The notes under the pieces were generated by a model, which saw only the letters and a list, made by a program, of their open reading frames with translations, was not told the DNA's origin and ran no database searches. 64,000 nt of DNA from Thermohalobaculum sp039028795 (GTDB lineage: Bacteria > Pseudomonadota > Alphaproteobacteria > Rhodobacterales > Rhodobacteraceae). A program made the translations under genes and the position numbers. The stretch lies in the NCBI GenBank assembly GCA_039028795.1, contig JBCCHJ010000019.1, positions 16,509 through 80,508 of the forward strand, read 5' to 3'. Each line of letters begins with the position of its first letter. Positions within the stretch are counted from its first letter, which is position 1. Below are positions 14,306-23,351 of the stretch, piece by piece.

Positions 14306-17160
14306 CACCACTCATCCCCATAGGCGATTTCGTCATCGCCCTGACCGATATGCGACTTCTGATCGCCCAGGCGTGGTTCGGACAGCTCATCACCGTCCGG
14401 AGCTTTTTCGATCTTCACACGCAGGTCGAACCAAGCGGCCTGGCCCGTTACTGGGTCCGAGTTCGACCAGCGTAGACCGTCCCCCTTGGCGGGCAGCAAT
14501 TCGTGGATCAGGTGGTTCAGCAGGAAGCCCCGCGTTGCCTCGGGCGCGCCACGGTCCAGCGCCCACGCGCCTTCGCGTTTGCCGATGGCGTTCCAGGTCC
14601 ACATGGTCTTGTCATTCACCGCCTCCATGCGGGCGATCTTCACTTTGATGCGCCCATGGTGCGAACTCACGTAAGCCCAATCCCCCGACTTCAGGCCGTG
14701 GGCATCGCAGATAGCCCCAGGCACATACATCGGGTTTTCGCCATGGATCTGGCGCAGCCAGGCGTTTTGCGAACCCCATGCATGGTACATCGCCGCCGGC
14801 CGTTGAGTAATCGCGTGATAGGGGAACTCTTCCGCATCCACCTGGGTCTGTTCGAACGGTTCGTACCACACAGGCAGCGGGTCCATCGCCATTTTCAGGC
14901 GGTGGCGCAGATGTTCGGGCGGCTGATGTTCGCCATATCCCTCGGCGGCCAGTTGGAATTTCCGCAGCGGTTCGACATACATCTGGAAAATGAAGGGCAT
15001 GGGCTTGTCGTAAAAGCTCATGGCCACAGCCCAGTCCTGATACTTCTGATTGAAGGGTCGCATATAGAGGCAGTCGTGCGGAATGTGTTCCAGGAAGAAA
15101 CCGCCGTTTTCGATGTATTTGTCTATCTGGCCTGGGTTCGGCTCTCCGCGTCCATGGCTGTCGCCATTGCCACGCCATCCGGCCAGGGGGCCGACGCCAG
15201 GGCGGCGCTGGTGGTTGGTGATATAGTCGGCATAATCCGCGTATTTCGGACTGCCGTCGTCGTTGACCAGCCCGGGCAGGCCCATGCGCCCGCCAAGTTG
15301 GATCAGCGCCGACTGGAAGCAGCGGACATTGCGATCATCGGCCTGGGTTTCTGGTTCCACCACCGGCCAGCGGATGGCATCTGCCACGGCATCGGTTTCC
15401 CCAATCGGCCGATCCAGCAGGCTGATACAATCGTGGCGTTCCAGATAGGTGGTATCGGGCAGGACCAGATCGGCATAGGCCACGGTTTCTGACGAGTACG
15501 CATCGGCATAGATGAATTTCGGGATCTTGTAGTCGCCGTTTTCATCCTTGTCCGTCAGCATGGTCATGACGTCGGCAGTGTTCATCGACGAGTTCCACGC
15601 CATATTGGCCATGTACATCATCAGCACGTCGATCTTGTACGGGTCCCCGGCATAGGCGTTCGAAATCACCATATGCATCATCCCGTGCGACGACATCGGG
15701 TTTTCCCAGGTGAACGCCTTGTCGATACGCTTGGCAGACCCGTCAGGGTTTACGGCCAGATCGGCAGGCTCGCGCACAAAGCCCAGATGCGGGCCGTCCA
15801 GCGGCTTGTGTGGTTGCGCATTGTGATGCGGTTTCGGGTGCGCATCCACGGGCTTGGGATAGGGTGGTTTGAACCGGAATCCGCCGGGTTTTTCCACGGT
15901 GCCCAATAGCAGCTGGAGCAGATGCAACGCCCGGCAGGTCTGGAAGCCATTGGAATGGGCCGAGATCCCGCGCATGGCGTGAAAGCTGACCGGGCGCATT
16001 GTCAGGGTTTCGTGGCTTTCCCCCCGGAAGTCGGTCCAGGGATAGTCGATCTCTTCCGCCTGGTTGAAGGCCACATCGGCGATCTGGGCAGCAGTAGCGC
16101 GAATGCGGTCAGCCGAGATGCCTGTGCGTTCGGCCGCATTTTCAGGTGCATACTGGGTGTCCAGATATTTCTGCGCCATCAACTCGAAGGATGGCGTGCA
16201 GCGCCCGCCATCGGGGCCTTGGAACTCGCCCTTCATTTCAGGGGCCAGACCAGGTTTGTCGAAGGGTTGCGCCATGCCGGTATTGCGATCCCAAACCAGC
16301 GCTTTGCCATCTTCATCGCGAATGAACAGGCCATAACCTTCGCCCGGCTCTCGGGACACGAGCCAAGGCGCATTCGACCAACGGCGCAGATAGTCGACAT
16401 CGACATGGCCTGTGCGCAGCAATTCATGCACCAGCGCCAGGATGAACAACCCATCGGTGCCCGGCGTTATCCCGACCCAATCATCGGCCACGGCGTTGTA
16501 GCCCGTGCGCACCGGGTTCACCCCGATCACGCGACCGCCCCGGGATTTCATCGCCCCAATGCCGATCTTGATCGGGTTGCTGTCATGGTCCTCAGCCACA
16601 CCAAAGATCACAAACAGCTTGGTCTTATCCCAGTCAGGACTGCCAAACTCCCAGAACGCACCGCCCAGGGTATAGATCCCGCCCGCCGCCATATTGACGG
16701 AACAGAACCCGCCATGGGCCGCATAATTCGGCGTGCCGAAATTCTGCGCCCACCAGGAGGTCAGCGATTGCGACTGATCCCGCCCTGTGAAAAAGGCCAG
16801 CCGCTTAGGATCGGCGCGCACCGGGGCCAACCATTCCGCGGCCTTATCCAGCGCCTCGTCCCAGGAAATTTCCTTGAACTTACCCTCGCCGCGTTCACCG
16901 ACACGCAGCAATGGCTTCATCAGCCGGGCAGGGGAATAATGCTGCATGATCCCGGCGCTGCCTTTGGCGCACAGGACGCCACGGTTCACCGGATGATCGC
17001 GATTTCCCTCGATATACCGGATCAGCGGCGCACCGTTCTCACCGGTACGGATATGGACATTGATGCCGCACCGGCAGGCGCACATGTAACAGGTGGTCTT
17101 GCGGACCTCGTCCGACACGTGCGGAGATGTGTCTAGGATTGGGTCTGATCCATCAGCCAA
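14305..17160 (-). CDS. soeA: Molybdopterin oxidoreductase, probable SoeA sulfite dehydrogenase subunit
   Basis: A 951-residue catalytic subunit of the DMSO-reductase superfamily. An N-terminal [4Fe-4S] site is formed by Cys24, Cys27, Cys31 and Cys64, followed by molybdopterin-binding domains and a C-terminal dinucleotide-binding part. Cys153 (HGGFCSVN) is a candidate molybdenum ligand. There is no twin-arginine signal, so it should act in the cytoplasm, as described for SoeABC, which oxidises sulfite to sulfate and feeds electrons to quinone. Subunit composition (with DmsB/DmsC-like partners) fits. Polysulfide or thiosulfate reductase is the alternative but those are usually exported. Confidence 0.75.
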   Translation of the reverse strand: MADGSDPILDTSPHVSDEVRKTTCYMCACRCGINVHIRTGENGAPLIRYIEGNRDHPVNRGVLCAKGSAGIMQHYSPARLMKPLLRVGERGEGKFKEISWDEALDKAAEWLAPVRADPKRLAFFTGRDQSQSLTSWWAQNFGTPNYAAHGGFCSVNMAAGGIYTLGGAFWEFGSPDWDKTKLFVIFGVAEDHDSNPIKIGIGAMKSRGGRVIGVNPVRTGYNAVADDWVGITPGTDGLFILALVHELLRTGHVDVDYLRRWSNAPWLVSREPGEGYGLFIRDEDGKALVWDRNTGMAQPFDKPGLAPEMKGEFQGPDGGRCTPSFELMAQKYLDTQYAPENAAERTGISADRIRATAAQIADVAFNQAEEIDYPWTDFRGESHETLTMRPVSFHAMRGISAHSNGFQTCRALHLLQLLLGTVEKPGGFRFKPPYPKPVDAHPKPHHNAQPHKPLDGPHLGFVREPADLAVNPDGSAKRIDKAFTWENPMSSHGMMHMVISNAYAGDPYKIDVLMMYMANMAWNSSMNTADVMTMLTDKDENGDYKIPKFIYADAYSSETVAYADLVLPDTTYLERHDCISLLDRPIGETDAVADAIRWPVVEPETQADDRNVRCFQSALIQLGGRMGLPGLVNDDGSPKYADYADYITNHQRRPGVGPLAGWRGNGDSHGRGEPNPGQIDKYIENGGFFLEHIPHDCLYMRPFNQKYQDWAVAMSFYDKPMPFIFQMYVEPLRKFQLAAEGYGEHQPPEHLRHRLKMAMDPLPVWYEPFEQTQVDAEEFPYHAITQRPAAMYHAWGSQNAWLRQIHGENPMYVPGAICDAHGLKSGDWAYVSSHHGRIKVKIARMEAVNDKTMWTWNAIGKREGAWALDRGAPEATRGFLLNHLIHELLPAKGDGLRWSNSDPVTGQAAWFDLRVKIEKAPDGDELSEPRLGDQKSHIGQGDDEIAYGDEW

Positions 17161-17359
17161 CGTACGCGTCCCCTATTGCGGCATTGCACAAATTCGGTCT
17201 GTCCTCTTTTGCAAATATAGCTCGCGAAATCTGGTGCCAACGAGAATTCGCCCGGGGAACCAGCTGAAAATCAGAAAGTGTGACAACTGCTACATGAATC
17301 GCCCTGTGAGTCGCCGTAACTTTATTTGCATGAAATGGGGGTCCAAGGGGGAATTACCG

Positions 17360-18136
17360 ATGGACTATAGTTACATCAGGTACGCAGTATGTTGGAGTCC
17401 TGCGCGGTACAGCGCATTGGGTGAGTTTGGCGTGAAATGGACGGGTTGGTGTCCAGAGTACGGAGTACGTGCAGATCTTGCGGACAAAAGAGGATTGGCG
17501 CATTGCGTCGATCTTCCGGAAGCGCAAGCAAACAGGGGGCTGATAGCGAATATTCGATCGCCTTTCCGGTTGGCTGAAGGTCGTTCAGTTTGGGCGTTAG
17601 AACGCGCAATGGACGCTTTGGTTCAGAAAATGCCGGAAATCCCGATGCCGGATATGGTGCCGATGATCAGCGCAGGCCGAGTCGTTATGGCCCCAAATCG
17701 TACGCCGCAAGCTGTGGCGAATCTGGTCGAAAAGGTTGGTGATATGGTGCGTTTGTTCCAGGCCGTACCGGCACCAGCTACGCCCAGAGCAGAGCGATTG
17801 CCCGAAGATGACCTGTCCCCTGAGGACAGCGGCCAACCGGTTGAAACGTTCCATATGGCAATGACTGGCCGTATGGATCCTGAAGGTGCAAAGCCTCTGG
17901 TCGATTGGCTCTATCGGAGTGTCGGGCCGATGTGGAAGCAAAGTGGGCCGATCCGCTCTATCGACCTGATGGGTGACCCAGGTGGGGGGCGTCCGTGGCG
18001 CCTGGTGGACCGGTATCGGTTGGCGACCGACACATCCCGTTGGGGCATTCAGCCGATGCCGTCAGGCATGGCGTGCCCGGGTGTGCCGCCGGCGACAGAG
18101 GTGGCGGGATCCAACTGGGATACGGTGATCGCCTGA
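17360..18136 (+). CDS. DUF1045-like (2H phosphoesterase superfamily) protein with degenerate motifs
   Basis: About 258 residues from the ATG at 17360, which has AAGGGGGAA about 8 bases upstream. The start (YIRYAVCWSPARYSALGEFGVKWTGW) and the SPFRLAEG and ETFHMAMTGRMD segments match the DUF1045 family found with phosphonate genes. Active 2H enzymes need two H-x-T/S motifs. Here the first position reads IANIRSPF (no His or Thr) and the second FHMAMTG (Thr replaced by Ala). No phosphonate genes are nearby. Probably catalytically inactive or repurposed. A terminator follows. Confidence 0.6.
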   Translation: MDYSYIRYAVCWSPARYSALGEFGVKWTGWCPEYGVRADLADKRGLAHCVDLPEAQANRGLIANIRSPFRLAEGRSVWALERAMDALVQKMPEIPMPDMVPMISAGRVVMAPNRTPQAVANLVEKVGDMVRLFQAVPAPATPRAERLPEDDLSPEDSGQPVETFHMAMTGRMDPEGAKPLVDWLYRSVGPMWKQSGPIRSIDLMGDPGGGRPWRLVDRYRLATDTSRWGIQPMPSGMACPGVPPATEVAGSNWDTVIA

Positions 18137-18184
18137 ATTCGGCCTTTCAAGGTCAGTAGCTCCCACAGAGCTTAGCGAGCAATG

Positions 18185-18214
18185 AAAGGGCCTACCCCAA
18201 AGGGCTGGCCCTTT
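18185..18214 (+). terminator. Rho-independent terminator
   Basis: AAAGGGCC pairs with GGCCCTTT around a 14-base loop and runs into TTTT, 49 bp after the stop of the DUF1045-like gene. Both arms are perfect. Confidence 0.65.
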
Positions 18215-18263
18215 TATGTTCTGCGGTCTAGATGTCCCTGCAAGTGACGGCAGGAGACCAAAG

Positions 18264-18719
18264 ATGACTTGGAAAGTATATCTCAGCGGAGAAATTCATA
18301 CGGATTGGCGCGATGTGATCGTAGCGGGCACCAAGGCGAAGGGCCTGGATATCGTGTTTTCGGCACCTGTCACCGATCATGGAGCCTCGGACGATTGCGG
18401 TGTCGCAATCCTGGGCCGGGAGACCCAACAATTCTGGCACGACCGTAAAGGCGCGGGCGTGAATGCGATCCGCACGCGGACATTGATTGAAAACGCCGAT
18501 GTCGTCGTCGTCCGCTTCGGCGACAAGTACAAACAATGGAATGCAGCCTTCGAGGCCGGATATGCGGCCGCGCTGGGGAAATCGCTGATCATATTGCATC
18601 ACGAAGAAATCCAGCACGCGCTGAAGGAGGTTGACGAAGCCGCCCAGGCCGTCTGCGAACATCCCGAACAGGTTGTCGATGTGCTGGCCTATTGCATGAA
18701 TGGGACTTTGCCAGGGTAA
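18264..18719 (+). CDS. ytoQ: YtoQ family protein
   Basis: A 151-residue protein matching the YtoQ family from its first residues (MTWKVYLSGEIHTDW). The fold is related to nucleoside 2-deoxyribosyltransferases: YLSGEIHTDW near the N-terminus, a DVVVVRFGDKYKQWN segment in the middle, and an AAFEAGYAAALGK segment typical of that superfamily. The ATG at 18264 is preferred over an upstream one because CAGGAGA sits before it. The biochemical role of YtoQ is not established. It stands alone, between a terminator and a convergent gene. Confidence 0.85.
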   Translation: MTWKVYLSGEIHTDWRDVIVAGTKAKGLDIVFSAPVTDHGASDDCGVAILGRETQQFWHDRKGAGVNAIRTRTLIENADVVVVRFGDKYKQWNAAFEAGYAAALGKSLIILHHEEIQHALKEVDEAAQAVCEHPEQVVDVLAYCMNGTLPG

Positions 18720-18808
18720 TCCTGAACTGCGCTCACACCGCAAACTGTGCTGTCCCGGTCTTGATCTGGGACCTCTTGGTGACCATTCCGCTGAATTAGC
18801 TAAGCCGT

Positions 18809-19639
18809 CTATGCATCGAGCTGGGCCAGAAGCAGATAGCCTGAGATTGGCTCTCCTTCGTCATAGCGCACGTCGATGGGCAGGCGCTCCAGCGCGTTGA
18901 ACCCATAACGTTCAACCAACGCGTCCAGGTATGCGGCGGAATGCGCAAACCTGTGCTTTGCCGTCACAGTGAAGTTTTTTTCACACATCTGATCCGACGG
19001 CAATGTTTCTGCGGAAACAGCCAACAGCCCGCCAGAGGTCAGCTTCGCAGCAGCCCCGGCAAAAAACGCATCCAGATCCCCAATGTAAGGCAGCACATCC
19101 GTCGCTGCGATCAGCTCCCAGGGCGCGCCTTCATCTGGCCCAGCTTCCTGCAGAAACGCCACAGCCTCGGCGACGAACAGAGCATCATAGCAATCCCGCT
19201 CGTGCGCCTCTTCCAGCATCTGCTCGGACAGGTCCACCCCGGTTGCCTGGGTGACCAGATCCGCCAGCGACGACCCTGTCAACCCGGTGCCGCAGCCCAG
19301 ATCCAGCAGCCTGCCAAAGGGCCCCAGCCCCAGCGCGGCAAACCGTTCGCGCAGCAACATCGGCACCGCATAACCAAGCTGCTCGACCAACATATCATCG
19401 AAGGCCGCTGCGTTTTGATCGAACAGTGTCGCGACATAGGCCTCGGGCGCCGCAGCTGGTACCGGGCCTCTGCCTATAGCCGCAAGACGAACGCTGACCC
19501 CGCCATGGTCCGAAGGGTCCAAGGCCAGCGCCTGACGATAGGCCGCCGCCGCCCCGTCCAAATCACCTGCCTTTTCCAGCGAAAGGCCAAGGTTGTAGGC
19601 CTGCGCCAACACATCGTCCTCGCATTCTGGCGTGGTCAT
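18809..19639 (-). CDS. SAM-dependent methyltransferase with N-terminal TPR
   Basis: A 276-residue protein. Residues about 10-45 form one tetratricopeptide-like unit (AYNLGLSLEKAGDLDGAAAAYRQALALDP). A class I methyltransferase domain follows with motif I LLDLGCGTGLTG, the acidic ATGVDLSEQM, and LIAATDVLPYIGD as motif IV. Such TPR-methyltransferases are common in Rhodobacterales; the acceptor is unknown. Its start overlaps the stop of the upstream TMEM220-family gene by 4 bp, so the two are co-translated. Confidence 0.8.
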   Translation of the reverse strand: MTTPECEDDVLAQAYNLGLSLEKAGDLDGAAAAYRQALALDPSDHGGVSVRLAAIGRGPVPAAAPEAYVATLFDQNAAAFDDMLVEQLGYAVPMLLRERFAALGLGPFGRLLDLGCGTGLTGSSLADLVTQATGVDLSEQMLEEAHERDCYDALFVAEAVAFLQEAGPDEGAPWELIAATDVLPYIGDLDAFFAGAAAKLTSGGLLAVSAETLPSDQMCEKNFTVTAKHRFAHSAAYLDALVERYGFNALERLPIDVRYDEGEPISGYLLLAQLDA

Positions 19640-19983
19640 GCGCGGCGCAGGCCGACCACCAAGGCCGCCAGCAATGCGAGCAAGACAATCATCATGCCCA
19701 TGCCTTCACGGGCGGTTTCGGTTTCCCACCAGACGTCCTGCATCCACCAATTTTCGGTCGTTGGGTAAAAGTGAAAGACCCCATAGGCCGCGGCCGCGAG
19801 ACAGATCCACAGCATCACCCGGCCAGCCCCCCACCGGATCGTGCCAGGCGACAGCGCGGCGAATCCGGTCCAGAGGGCCGCGATTCCATAGACCGGCCCC
19901 CAGAAACTGAAATCCGGGTCGTTGTACTGCCAATACGCGAAAAGGATCATCATGACGCAAAACAGCCCGCAGATAGTGCGCAT
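19636..19983 (-). CDS. TMEM220-family small membrane protein
   Basis: A 115-residue protein with four predicted membrane helices and the family's early YWQYNDPD sequence (residues about 17-24). TMEM220 proteins occur in bacteria and animals and have no known function. It is promoter-proximal to a TPR-methyltransferase with ATGA overlap. Confidence 0.75.
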   Translation of the reverse strand: MRTICGLFCVMMILFAYWQYNDPDFSFWGPVYGIAALWTGFAALSPGTIRWGAGRVMLWICLAAAAYGVFHFYPTTENWWMQDVWWETETAREGMGMMIVLLALLAALVVGLRRA

Positions 19984-20086
19984 GTCCGTTCCCCCGATGG
20001 TTGTTTTGTGCGTTTACGCCGCGTTCTGGTCAGTCTAACGTGCCTCGTAAAGAAAAAAATTCAGATCGTATCTGGGAGGGACGATC

Positions 20087-21292
20087 ATGCACCCCGCCGT
20101 CACAACCGGCGCCGAGATCCATTGGCAGCGCTTCTCCGTGCCCTATGATTATCCTGTCGCATTCACGCGGGGACTGTTCGATCCAAAGAACCCTTTGCTG
20201 GTGGATATGCTGGCCCGGCGCGAGGCCGATACGCGCCACAGATGCCTGATATATGTGGATGATCAGCTGGTTCGGGGGATGCCTGGTTTGGTGGGAGGTA
20301 TCGAGGCTTATGTCACCGCCCATTCCGGCCAAATGGCACTGGCAGCCCCGGTGCAGACCGTGCCCGGCGGCGAAAAAATCAAGACAGAATTGACCTGGAT
20401 CGAGGGGATTCAAGACGCCATCCACCAATATGGAATCGACCGCCATTCCTATGTGATTGCCATGGGCGGCGGCGCTGTCTTGGATGCCGTGGGCCTGGCT
20501 GCGGCGACAGCGCATCGTGGTGTGCGCCATGTCAGGGTTCCGACAACCGTTCTGTCCCAGAACGATTCAGGCGTCGGCGTGAAGAACGCCGTGAACCTGA
20601 AAGGCTATAAGAACTTCATCGGCTCGTTCGCACCACCCTGGGCCGTGCTTAACGATTTCGATTTCCTGGACCGGTTGCCACGGCGCGAGCGTATTGCCGG
20701 GATTGCCGAAGCCGTGAAGGTCGCCCTGATTCGCGACCGTGCGTTCTTCGAATGGCTGGAGGCGAATGCCGACCGATTGATCGCCTTCGACCGCGAGGCC
20801 GAGGAATATATGATCCGCCGCTGTGCCGAACTGCACATGCACCAGATCGCTCAAGGCGGCGACCCGTTCGAGATGGGGTCGGCCCGCCCCTTGGATTTCG
20901 GCCACTGGGCGGCCCATAAGCTGGAGGCACTGACCCACCACCATGTCCGCCATGGCGAGGCAGTGGCGATCGGCATTGCGCTGGACACGCGCTATTCGGT
21001 TCTGTCCGGACTGCTGGCCGAAGGCGCCGACGAAAGAGTGACGGCCTTGCTGGAACATCTGGGATTTCGCATCTGGCATCCCGGCCTGGTCCGGCAGGAC
21101 ACAAACGGCCATCCGGCGATCCTGCGCGGCCTGCGCGAGTTCCAGGAACATCTGGGCGGAGAACTGACCGTGACCTTGCTGGCTGATCTGGGTGTCGGCC
21201 ACGAAGTCCACCACATGGACGCCGATCTGGTCATGCAGGCGGCCCAGTGGCTGCGGGCCCGCGAAGGTGCAGAGCACGAGGGCCCCGCGTGA
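20087..21292 (+). CDS. eboD: 3-dehydroquinate synthase-like sugar cyclase, EboD type
   Basis: A 401-residue member of the dehydroquinate synthase / sugar-phosphate cyclase superfamily. NAD-binding motifs are YVIAMGGGAVLDAVG and VPTTVLSQNDSGVGVKNAVN, the latter characteristic of the EboD branch rather than AroB (which has VDSSVGGK). Likely Zn ligands are Glu in GIAEAVKVAL, His in LDFGHWAAH and His in VRHGEAVAIG. A good ribosome site (GGGAGGGA) precedes the ATG. It overlaps eboE by GTGA. In other bacteria ebo genes are linked to moving small products to the periplasm; the product here is unknown. Confidence 0.8.
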   Translation: MHPAVTTGAEIHWQRFSVPYDYPVAFTRGLFDPKNPLLVDMLARREADTRHRCLIYVDDQLVRGMPGLVGGIEAYVTAHSGQMALAAPVQTVPGGEKIKTELTWIEGIQDAIHQYGIDRHSYVIAMGGGAVLDAVGLAAATAHRGVRHVRVPTTVLSQNDSGVGVKNAVNLKGYKNFIGSFAPPWAVLNDFDFLDRLPRRERIAGIAEAVKVALIRDRAFFEWLEANADRLIAFDREAEEYMIRRCAELHMHQIAQGGDPFEMGSARPLDFGHWAAHKLEALTHHHVRHGEAVAIGIALDTRYSVLSGLLAEGADERVTALLEHLGFRIWHPGLVRQDTNGHPAILRGLREFQEHLGGELTVTLLADLGVGHEVHHMDADLVMQAAQWLRAREGAEHEGPA

Positions 21293-22497
21293 AACTGCCC
21301 GGCGACCTCGGCCATCTGACCTATTGCCTGAACATTCATCCCGCCGAAACCTGGAACGAATGCCGTGCGGCCCTGTCCGGGCCGGTCGCTGCGGTGAAAC
21401 AGGCGCTGTGCCCAGACGATCCTTTCACCGTGGGTCTGCGGTTTTCCGCCGTGGCGACCGAGGCCCTGGAAGACACCGAGGCCCGGGCGGACTTGAAACA
21501 GATCCTGGCCGCACATGATTTTCAGGCGCTGACCGTCAACGGTTTTCCCTATGGCCCGTTTCATGGACCCCGGGTGAAGGAAGACGTCTACCAGCCGGAT
21601 TGGACCAAACCGGAACGCGCCGCATACACGATCGCGCTGGCCGAACTGATGGCCGATCTGAACCCACAAGGGGCGGAGATCAGCCTCTCGACTGTCCCAG
21701 GCACGTTCAAACCTCTGGGTGCCGGGCAGGAACGGAAAATGGCAGACTACTTCCTGCGCTGTGCCGCCTTTTGCCACGATGTGCGCGAGCAAACCCGCCG
21801 GACCGTGCAGATCGCCATCGAACCAGAGCCATTCTGTTTCCTGGAAACCATCGCAGAGACCGTGGCGTTCTTCGACAAATATCTGTTCAGCGACGCGGCT
21901 GTGACCACCATGTCTGGCCTGACCGGGCTGTCCCGCGGGGACGCGGCCGCGGCGCTGCCGCGTCATCTGGGGCTTTGCTACGATGTCTGCCATGCCGCCG
22001 TGGAATATGAAGATCCCGCAGGGTCGATTACTGCGCTGCGGTCAGCAGGCATTCCCGTGCACAAATTACAGCTGTCGGCGGCACTGCGCGTGCCCTCGGT
22101 CGATGGCAGAGCGCGCAAGACCTTGGCAGCCTTTGACGAACCGACCTACCTGCACCAGGTCGTCAGCCGCCGGGGCGAGACACTTCACTATACCTCGGAT
22201 CTGCAGGAAGCCTTGGCGCGTCTGGACAGCGATGGAGAAGAATGGCGCATCCACTTCCACGTCCCGCTGTTCGTCGACGATATACCGCCGTTCAAGTCGA
22301 CCCAGGATTTTCTCGGCGAGATCCTGAAAATCCACCGGCAAGCCCCGATCTCGAACCATCTGGAGGTCGAGACCTACACATGGGGCGTTCTTCCGGGCGG
22401 GCTGCGCGGTGAAAGCATCGAAGACGATATCGCCCGCGAAATGCGCTGGGTGTTGGATCGGCTTGACATCGGCAACGCAAAGACATCGGCCCTTTAA
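21289..22497 (+). CDS. eboE: EboE-like metabolite traffic protein
   Basis: A 402-residue TIM-barrel protein of the EboE family, distantly related to xylose isomerase-like enzymes. Visible are LTYCLNIHPAETW at the N-terminus, NGFPYGPFH, an EPEPFCFLE segment with acidic metal-ligand candidates, LCYDVCHAAVEYED, and IHFHVPLF with paired histidines. The GTG start at 21289 overlaps the eboD stop. The usual partners eboA, eboB, eboC and eboF are not adjacent. The function of the protein itself is unproven. Confidence 0.8.
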   Translation: MKLPGDLGHLTYCLNIHPAETWNECRAALSGPVAAVKQALCPDDPFTVGLRFSAVATEALEDTEARADLKQILAAHDFQALTVNGFPYGPFHGPRVKEDVYQPDWTKPERAAYTIALAELMADLNPQGAEISLSTVPGTFKPLGAGQERKMADYFLRCAAFCHDVREQTRRTVQIAIEPEPFCFLETIAETVAFFDKYLFSDAAVTTMSGLTGLSRGDAAAALPRHLGLCYDVCHAAVEYEDPAGSITALRSAGIPVHKLQLSAALRVPSVDGRARKTLAAFDEPTYLHQVVSRRGETLHYTSDLQEALARLDSDGEEWRIHFHVPLFVDDIPPFKSTQDFLGEILKIHRQAPISNHLEVETYTWGVLPGGLRGESIEDDIAREMRWVLDRLDIGNAKTSAL

Positions 22498-22612
22498 AGC
22501 CTCCGATCCTCTTCATCTTGCCAAAAATACCCATACGGCGCTGGCCACCTGGCCATCCGCGATCGGTCATGTCCGACCATGCCCAGCGCAAGTCCAAGCC
22601 ACCGGTCCGGCG

Positions 22613-23314
22613 TCACGCCATGGAATGCCCGCCATCCACATTGATCGTTTGCCCATTGATGTAACTGGCGCCGGGGCTCAGCAGAAAGCGGATTACCTCG
22701 GCCACCTCGATCGGCTGACCGAATCGCCCCATCGGGTTCGTCGCCCGCAAGGTATTGCCACGGGAGGCGATAATATGGGCGGGCATCTGGGTCTCGATAA
22801 TACCTGGGGCCAGGGCATTCACGGTGGCCCGTGGCGCAAAGCGTCGGCCAAGCGACCGGGTTAAGCCTACCAGTCCGCCCTTCGCGGCCGAATAGGCCGT
22901 ATGGTCGGCGCTGCCCTGACGAAACGCCAATGACGCAATGAAAACCACGCGCCCGGTCTGATCTTCTGGCAACAGCGGCTCGACCGCCGTGGCAAAGTTA
23001 TAGGCGTTCTCAAGATTGTTGTGCATCGCCCGCTGCCAGATCACGGGATCATCGCCCAGATCGGGATCGGGCTCGAAGGTTCCAGCCAGATGAACGAAGC
23101 CATCTATTCGATTACCCGCGGGCGCGATGGCGGCGCGGCACTCCTCGACCGTCAGCGGCATGGCCGCAACGCCGGTCGCACCCAGATCTGCCGCGAAGTC
23201 CTCGACACCGGCTTCTTCCCGGTCGATCAGCAGAAGCCGGTCGTCCCGCAGTAAGGGACACAACGCCCTGCCGATCCCGCCCGCAGCACCGGTGATGACG
23301 ATTGTCCTGCTCAT
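22613..23314 (-). CDS. SDR family oxidoreductase
   Basis: A 233-residue classical short-chain dehydrogenase. The NAD(P) motif is TGAAGGIG (residues about 8-15) and the catalytic set is Ser in IASLAF, Tyr in AYSAAKGG and the following Lys. The acidic DREEAG after strand 2 suggests NAD preference. C-terminal SYINGQTINVDGGHSM is typical of FabG-like enzymes. It lies downstream of the MFS gene on the same strand, 37 bp apart, and converges on eboE. Substrate unknown. Confidence 0.85.
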   Translation of the reverse strand: MSRTIVITGAAGGIGRALCPLLRDDRLLLIDREEAGVEDFAADLGATGVAAMPLTVEECRAAIAPAGNRIDGFVHLAGTFEPDPDLGDDPVIWQRAMHNNLENAYNFATAVEPLLPEDQTGRVVFIASLAFRQGSADHTAYSAAKGGLVGLTRSLGRRFAPRATVNALAPGIIETQMPAHIIASRGNTLRATNPMGRFGQPIEVAEVIRFLLSPGASYINGQTINVDGGHSMA

Positions 23315-23351
23315 GATGGTAGATCCTCTTCGATCGGCAGCGCTTGCATGG

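Noticed and set aside
14503..17136. Long plus-strand frames opposite soeA
   Set aside because: Antisense shadows of a clear 951-residue molybdo-enzyme.
20087..21292. AroB 3-dehydroquinate synthase
   Set aside because: The NDSGVGVK loop and coupling to eboE fit EboD better than AroB, which carries VDSSVGGK.
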